This document shows positions 61,069 to 64,000 of a DNA stretch of 64,000 nucleotides, piece by piece. Positions within the stretch are counted from its first letter, which is position 1. Every line of letters begins with the position of its first letter. This stretch comes from Xanthobacteraceae bacterium (GTDB taxonomy: Bacteria; Pseudomonadota; Alphaproteobacteria; Rhizobiales; Xanthobacteraceae): contig JALHRD010000019.1 of the NCBI GenBank assembly GCA_022841625.1, positions 1 through 64,000 of the forward strand, written 5' to 3'. The notes under the pieces are model-generated. The model saw nothing but the letters and a program-made list of their open reading frames with translations, ran no database searches and was not told the DNA's origin. A program made the translations under genes and the position numbers.

Positions 61069-61893
61069 CTACTGCCCGCCGCTGCAATTGATCGCCTCGC
61101 CGGTGATGAAGCTCGCGTCGTCCGACGCCAGGAAGGCGATGGCGGCGGCCTGCTCTTCGGGCGTGCCGCGCCGTTTCAGGGCTTGCTGATTTCGGCTGTC
61201 CGCAACCATTTCCCGGCGGAACTCTTCGGCCTGGTCGACATCCTCGGCCATGACGCCCGGCTCGATCATCAGCCGCGGCGTGACGCGATCGGGGATGTCG
61301 GTTCCCCCCGGCGAGACCGTGTTGACCCGGATGCCGTGCCGGCCATATTCCATCGACAGCACTTTGGTCAGCGCCAGAATGCCGCCTTTGCTGGCGGCGT
61401 AGGGCGCGCGGTAGAGGCCGCGCACCGATTGCGAGCCCACATTGACGATCGAGCCGGCGTTCTGCTTCATCATGATCGGTAGCACCGCCAGACAACACCA
61501 CAGCGTCGGAAACAGCGAGCGGTCGATTTCGAGTTTTACTTCCTCTTCGGTGTACAGGTGATACGGCTTCATCCAGATCGTGCCACCGACATTGTTGACC
61601 AACACATCGATGCGGCCATAGGCGTCGAGCGCCTGGGTCATGAGGCTCTGCGCGCCGGCGAATGTGCCGAGGTCGACCAGCACCGTCTTGGCCTCGACGC
61701 CTTGGTCGCGCAGTTCTTTCTCGGTGCGGGCCGCGCTTTCGGCAACGCGATCGGCCACGACGATCTTGCCGCCTTCCTGGCCCAGCCGTCGCGCGGTCGC
61801 TGCGCCGATGCCCTGGCCCGCGCCGGTGACCACACAGATTTTGTCCTTGAGCCTGCGGGCGCCGGCGGCCCGGGCGTCGAGCGTGGAGGTCAA
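61069..61893 (-). CDS. SDR oxidoreductase, BenD-like
   Basis: 274 residues with TGAGQGIG (23-30), NNVG (100-103) and an intact catalytic Ser154-Tyr165-Lys169. NNVGGTIWMKPYHLYTEEEV, SLFPTLWCCLAVLP and RVNTVSPGGTDIP closely resemble benzoate 1,2-cis-dihydrodiol dehydrogenase BenD. The benzoate dioxygenase genes benABC are not here, so the substrate may be another cis-diol or alcohol. The start ATG 61893 lies 32 bp after the receptor 8 stop. Confidence 0.9.
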   Translation of the reverse strand: MTSTLDARAAGARRLKDKICVVTGAGQGIGAATARRLGQEGGKIVVADRVAESAARTEKELRDQGVEAKTVLVDLGTFAGAQSLMTQALDAYGRIDVLVNNVGGTIWMKPYHLYTEEEVKLEIDRSLFPTLWCCLAVLPIMMKQNAGSIVNVGSQSVRGLYRAPYAASKGGILALTKVLSMEYGRHGIRVNTVSPGGTDIPDRVTPRLMIEPGVMAEDVDQAEEFRREMVADSRNQQALKRRGTPEEQAAAIAFLASDDASFITGEAINCSGGQ

Positions 61894-61925
61894 TTTTTTT
61901 CCTCAATGGTTACGGCAGGTGATGG

Positions 61926-62948
61926 CTACGGCAGGTCGATCGCCGCCTTGGCCTTTTGGACCATCGCTGGCGATAGTGAGAACGCCTCGTTCACGATCCG
62001 CTCGACCGCGTCGCCAGTCTGCCAGGTCTCGGCGTCGAGCCTCAGCTTCTTCATCTGCGCGATATAGGCCGGGTCCTTCATGGTCGCGAGGAAGGCCGTG
62101 CGCAGCGCCTCAAGCCGATCCTTCGGGATGCCGGGCGGCGCATAGACCGCGCGGCCCATCGCCAGGCTGACCCCGACAAAATCGACAATCGCGCGCGGCT
62201 CGCCGGCGTCGACGAGATCGCGAAACAACGGAACGTCGGCGCCGATCTCAGGCAGCTTGCGCGGCCCGAGTTGCACCAGATGAATGAGCTTGTTGTCGCG
62301 GATCCAGTCGGGGTGCGACCCCGGCCAGCTATCCCAGGTGGTGGCGCGGCCATGCACCTCGCCGCGCTCGATCGCGATATTGATTTCGGCGCCGCCCTTA
62401 TAGCCGCGCACCGGCTTGAACTTGGTGCCCAGCAGATTGTTGGCGAGCGCGATATCCTGGAACGAGTTGGAGCCCTTGCCGGTCGCGCCCATGATCAATT
62501 CGATGCGTTTGGCGTCGTCGAGCGTCTTGGCCGGCGCCGTGTGCCAGACGGTGATCGTGTCTTGCACCACCGCCATCGAGCCGATCCAGCTAAATTTGCG
62601 CGGATCGTACATCACTTCTTTCGGATCGGTGGCGGCAAACACCATCGCGGTCGACAATGGCGTGCCGATCACGGTTCCATCCTTCGCCGCCACATTGAAA
62701 ATATGGTTGCCGGCCACCACGCCGCCGCCGCCTGGCATCACCTGCAGGATGATATTCGGGTTGCCGGGAACGTGCTTGCGCAGATGCTCGATAAAGGTGC
62801 GCGCATAAAGCCCCCAGGAGGCGCCGTCGGGCACCGCCAGATTATAGGTGATGGTCTTGCCACGGTAGAAATCGGCCACCGACTGCGCCTGAGCAGCGTT
62901 AACGGCGAGCAGTGCCAAGGCCGTGGCCATCGCGATCCGCTTGAACAT
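61926..62948 (-). CDS. Bug/TctC-family solute-binding protein (receptor 8)
   Basis: 340 residues from MFKRIAMATALALL at 62948; a longer frame to 63029 would run into the divergent gene. The signal peptide ends near AQAQSVADF. FYRGKTITYNLAVPDG is followed by ASWGLYARTFIEHL instead of GGGYD, then HVPGNPNIIL, VMPGGGG and AAKDGTVIG. It is the first gene of the SDR/hydrolase unit and is divergent from the molybdoenzyme gene by 79 bp. Confidence 0.9.
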   Translation of the reverse strand: MFKRIAMATALALLAVNAAQAQSVADFYRGKTITYNLAVPDGASWGLYARTFIEHLRKHVPGNPNIILQVMPGGGGVVAGNHIFNVAAKDGTVIGTPLSTAMVFAATDPKEVMYDPRKFSWIGSMAVVQDTITVWHTAPAKTLDDAKRIELIMGATGKGSNSFQDIALANNLLGTKFKPVRGYKGGAEINIAIERGEVHGRATTWDSWPGSHPDWIRDNKLIHLVQLGPRKLPEIGADVPLFRDLVDAGEPRAIVDFVGVSLAMGRAVYAPPGIPKDRLEALRTAFLATMKDPAYIAQMKKLRLDAETWQTGDAVERIVNEAFSLSPAMVQKAKAAIDLP

Positions 62949-63027
62949 TGATTGACCCCCGCAGCCCGTCCGTTTCGTCAGCATCTCGGAGATTGTAGCC
63001 CATCTCCGGAAGGCGTAGTAGTTCGTC

Positions 63028-64000
63028 ATGGGCGAAAGGCTGGTAAGAACCGCGTCCCATTGGGGCGCCTTCTGGGTCGAGGTCCGCGATGGGCGGGCGG
63101 TCGGCGCGCGGCCGTTCGAGAAGGACGCGCATCCCTCGCCATTGGCCCAATCGCAGGTGGCGGCGGTCTATGACTCCAGCCGCATCGACCGGCCTTATGT
63201 CCGCAAGAGCTTTCTTGAGCATGGCGCCGCCAGCGACCCGACGCAGCGCGGCGCCGAGCCATTCGTGCCGGTCGATTGGTCGACCGCGCTGGCGCTGGTT
63301 GCGGGCGAACTCGGGCGGGTGAAGCGCGACCACGGCAATCGCGCCATTTTCGCCGGCTCCTATGGCTGGTCGAGCGCCGGGCGGCTGCACCATGCAAAGT
63401 CGCTGCTGCATCGCTTTGTGAATCTGATGGGCGGGGCGACCGTGCAGGTCGACACCTATTCCAACGCAGCGGGCTCGGTCATCACGCCGCATGTGCTGGG
63501 CGACTCGCATGCGATCGGTGGGCCCGGCACCACCTTCGACAGCATCGCCGAAAACACCGGCCTGGTGGTGTCGTTCGGCGGCATGCCGCTGAAGAATTTG
63601 CAGATCGACGCCGGCGGCACTGGCGAGCACGCGTCGCAGACATCGCTCGCCGCGCTTGCCGGCCGCGGCATTGAATTCGTCTGCATCAGTCCGCTGCGCA
63701 GCGACCTGCCGGACGAACTCAAGGCCGAATGGCTGCCGGCGATCCCGGGCACCGACACCGCGATCATGCTCGGGCTCGCGCATACCCTGGTCGCGGAAGG
63801 GCTGCACGCCCCGGCGTTCCTCGATCGCTACACCGTCGGCTTTGATCGGTTCCAGCGCTACCTGATGGGCCTCGATGACGGCCAGCCGAAGGATGCAGCC
63901 TGGGCCGCGCAAATCTCCGGGATCGACGCCGAAACCATCCGCAAGCTTGCGCGCCGGATGGCGGGAACGCGCAGCTTCATCACCACCACCTGGTCATTGC
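63028..64000 (+). CDS. DMSO-reductase-family molybdoenzyme, biotin-sulfoxide/TMAO-reductase-like (5' part)
   Basis: The first 324 residues of a protein running off the window. It matches the S/N-oxide reductase group: GSYGWSSAGRLHHAKSLLHR (110-129), VDTYSNAAGSVITPHVLG with Ser145 at the molybdenum-ligand position, and SFGGMPLKNLQIDAGG. There is no Tat signal, so it should be cytoplasmic like BisC, which repairs biotin or methionine sulfoxides. The C-terminal half is not seen. Confidence 0.88.
   Translation, partial: MGERLVRTASHWGAFWVEVRDGRAVGARPFEKDAHPSPLAQSQVAAVYDSSRIDRPYVRKSFLEHGAASDPTQRGAEPFVPVDWSTALALVAGELGRVKRDHGNRAIFAGSYGWSSAGRLHHAKSLLHRFVNLMGGATVQVDTYSNAAGSVITPHVLGDSHAIGGPGTTFDSIAENTGLVVSFGGMPLKNLQIDAGGTGEHASQTSLAALAGRGIEFVCISPLRSDLPDELKAEWLPAIPGTDTAIMLGLAHTLVAEGLHAPAFLDRYTVGFDRFQRYLMGLDDGQPKDAAWAAQISGIDAETIRKLARRMAGTRSFITTTWSL

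Overview
The window looks like chromosome of a GC-rich alphaproteobacterium, most likely in the Hyphomicrobiales (Bradyrhizobium / Rhodopseudomonas / Xanthobacteraceae type). This rests on base composition, on many Bug/TctC-type solute receptors, on a BTLCP-type transglutaminase-like protease beside a type I secretion system, and on several intergenic palindromic repeats of the kind seen in that group. No rRNA, tRNA or CRISPR array was recognised. Gene calls rest on reading motifs, not on database searches.

Left part (1-18.8 kb), surface and secretion. The window opens in the 3' end of a group II intron (maturase C-terminus, domains V and VI). Next comes a minus-strand glycosyltransferase fused to a ParB-like domain, then two related palindromic repeats. 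A minus-strand group follows, in transcription order TolC-like outer membrane protein, type I secretion ABC transporter, HlyD-type adaptor and a LapG-like cysteine protease. Divergent from it is a 2227-residue RTX/cadherin-like protein that should be the secreted substrate. A DUF3617-like protein, a GT4 glycosyltransferase and a small exported protein close the region.

Middle and right (18.9-64 kb), a catabolic island. Groups of enzymes for CoA-thioester, aromatic or carboxylic acid breakdown are each paired with one or more Bug/TctC receptors (eight in about 43 kb), yet no TctA/TctB membrane components are present. The groups are: (a) an atypical SDR and acyl-CoA dehydrogenase, divergent from receptor, class III CoA-transferase and receptor; (b) two amidohydrolases, a maleate-isomerase-like enzyme and two receptors, followed by rfbB and rfbA, and divergent from an LhgO-like oxidase and a dihydroxyphthalate-decarboxylase-like protein; (c) a minus-strand run of 14 genes from about 51.8 to 34.2 kb: receptor, flavoprotein, ferredoxin, flavin reductase, HyuA, HyuB, ABC binding protein, ABC permease, second HyuB, receptor, MmgE/PrpD, ornithine-cyclodeaminase-like, receptor, dienelactone-hydrolase-like; (d) a plus-strand molybdenum hydroxylase large subunit, hydratase and HpcH/HpaI aldolase; (e) a dimethylglycine-dehydrogenase-like oxidase; (f) a ZIP metal transporter; (g) a receptor, BenD-like SDR and alpha/beta hydrolase; (h) the start of a DMSO-reductase-family molybdoenzyme running off the right edge.

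The most unusual items are the 14-gene operon with two near-duplicate HyuB genes bracketing an ABC transporter that lacks an ATPase, the receptor expansion, the glycosyltransferase-ParB fusion, the secretion/adhesin locus, three enzymes that have lost expected catalytic residues, and four or five families of intergenic palindromic repeats, one of which supplies a gene's stop codon.
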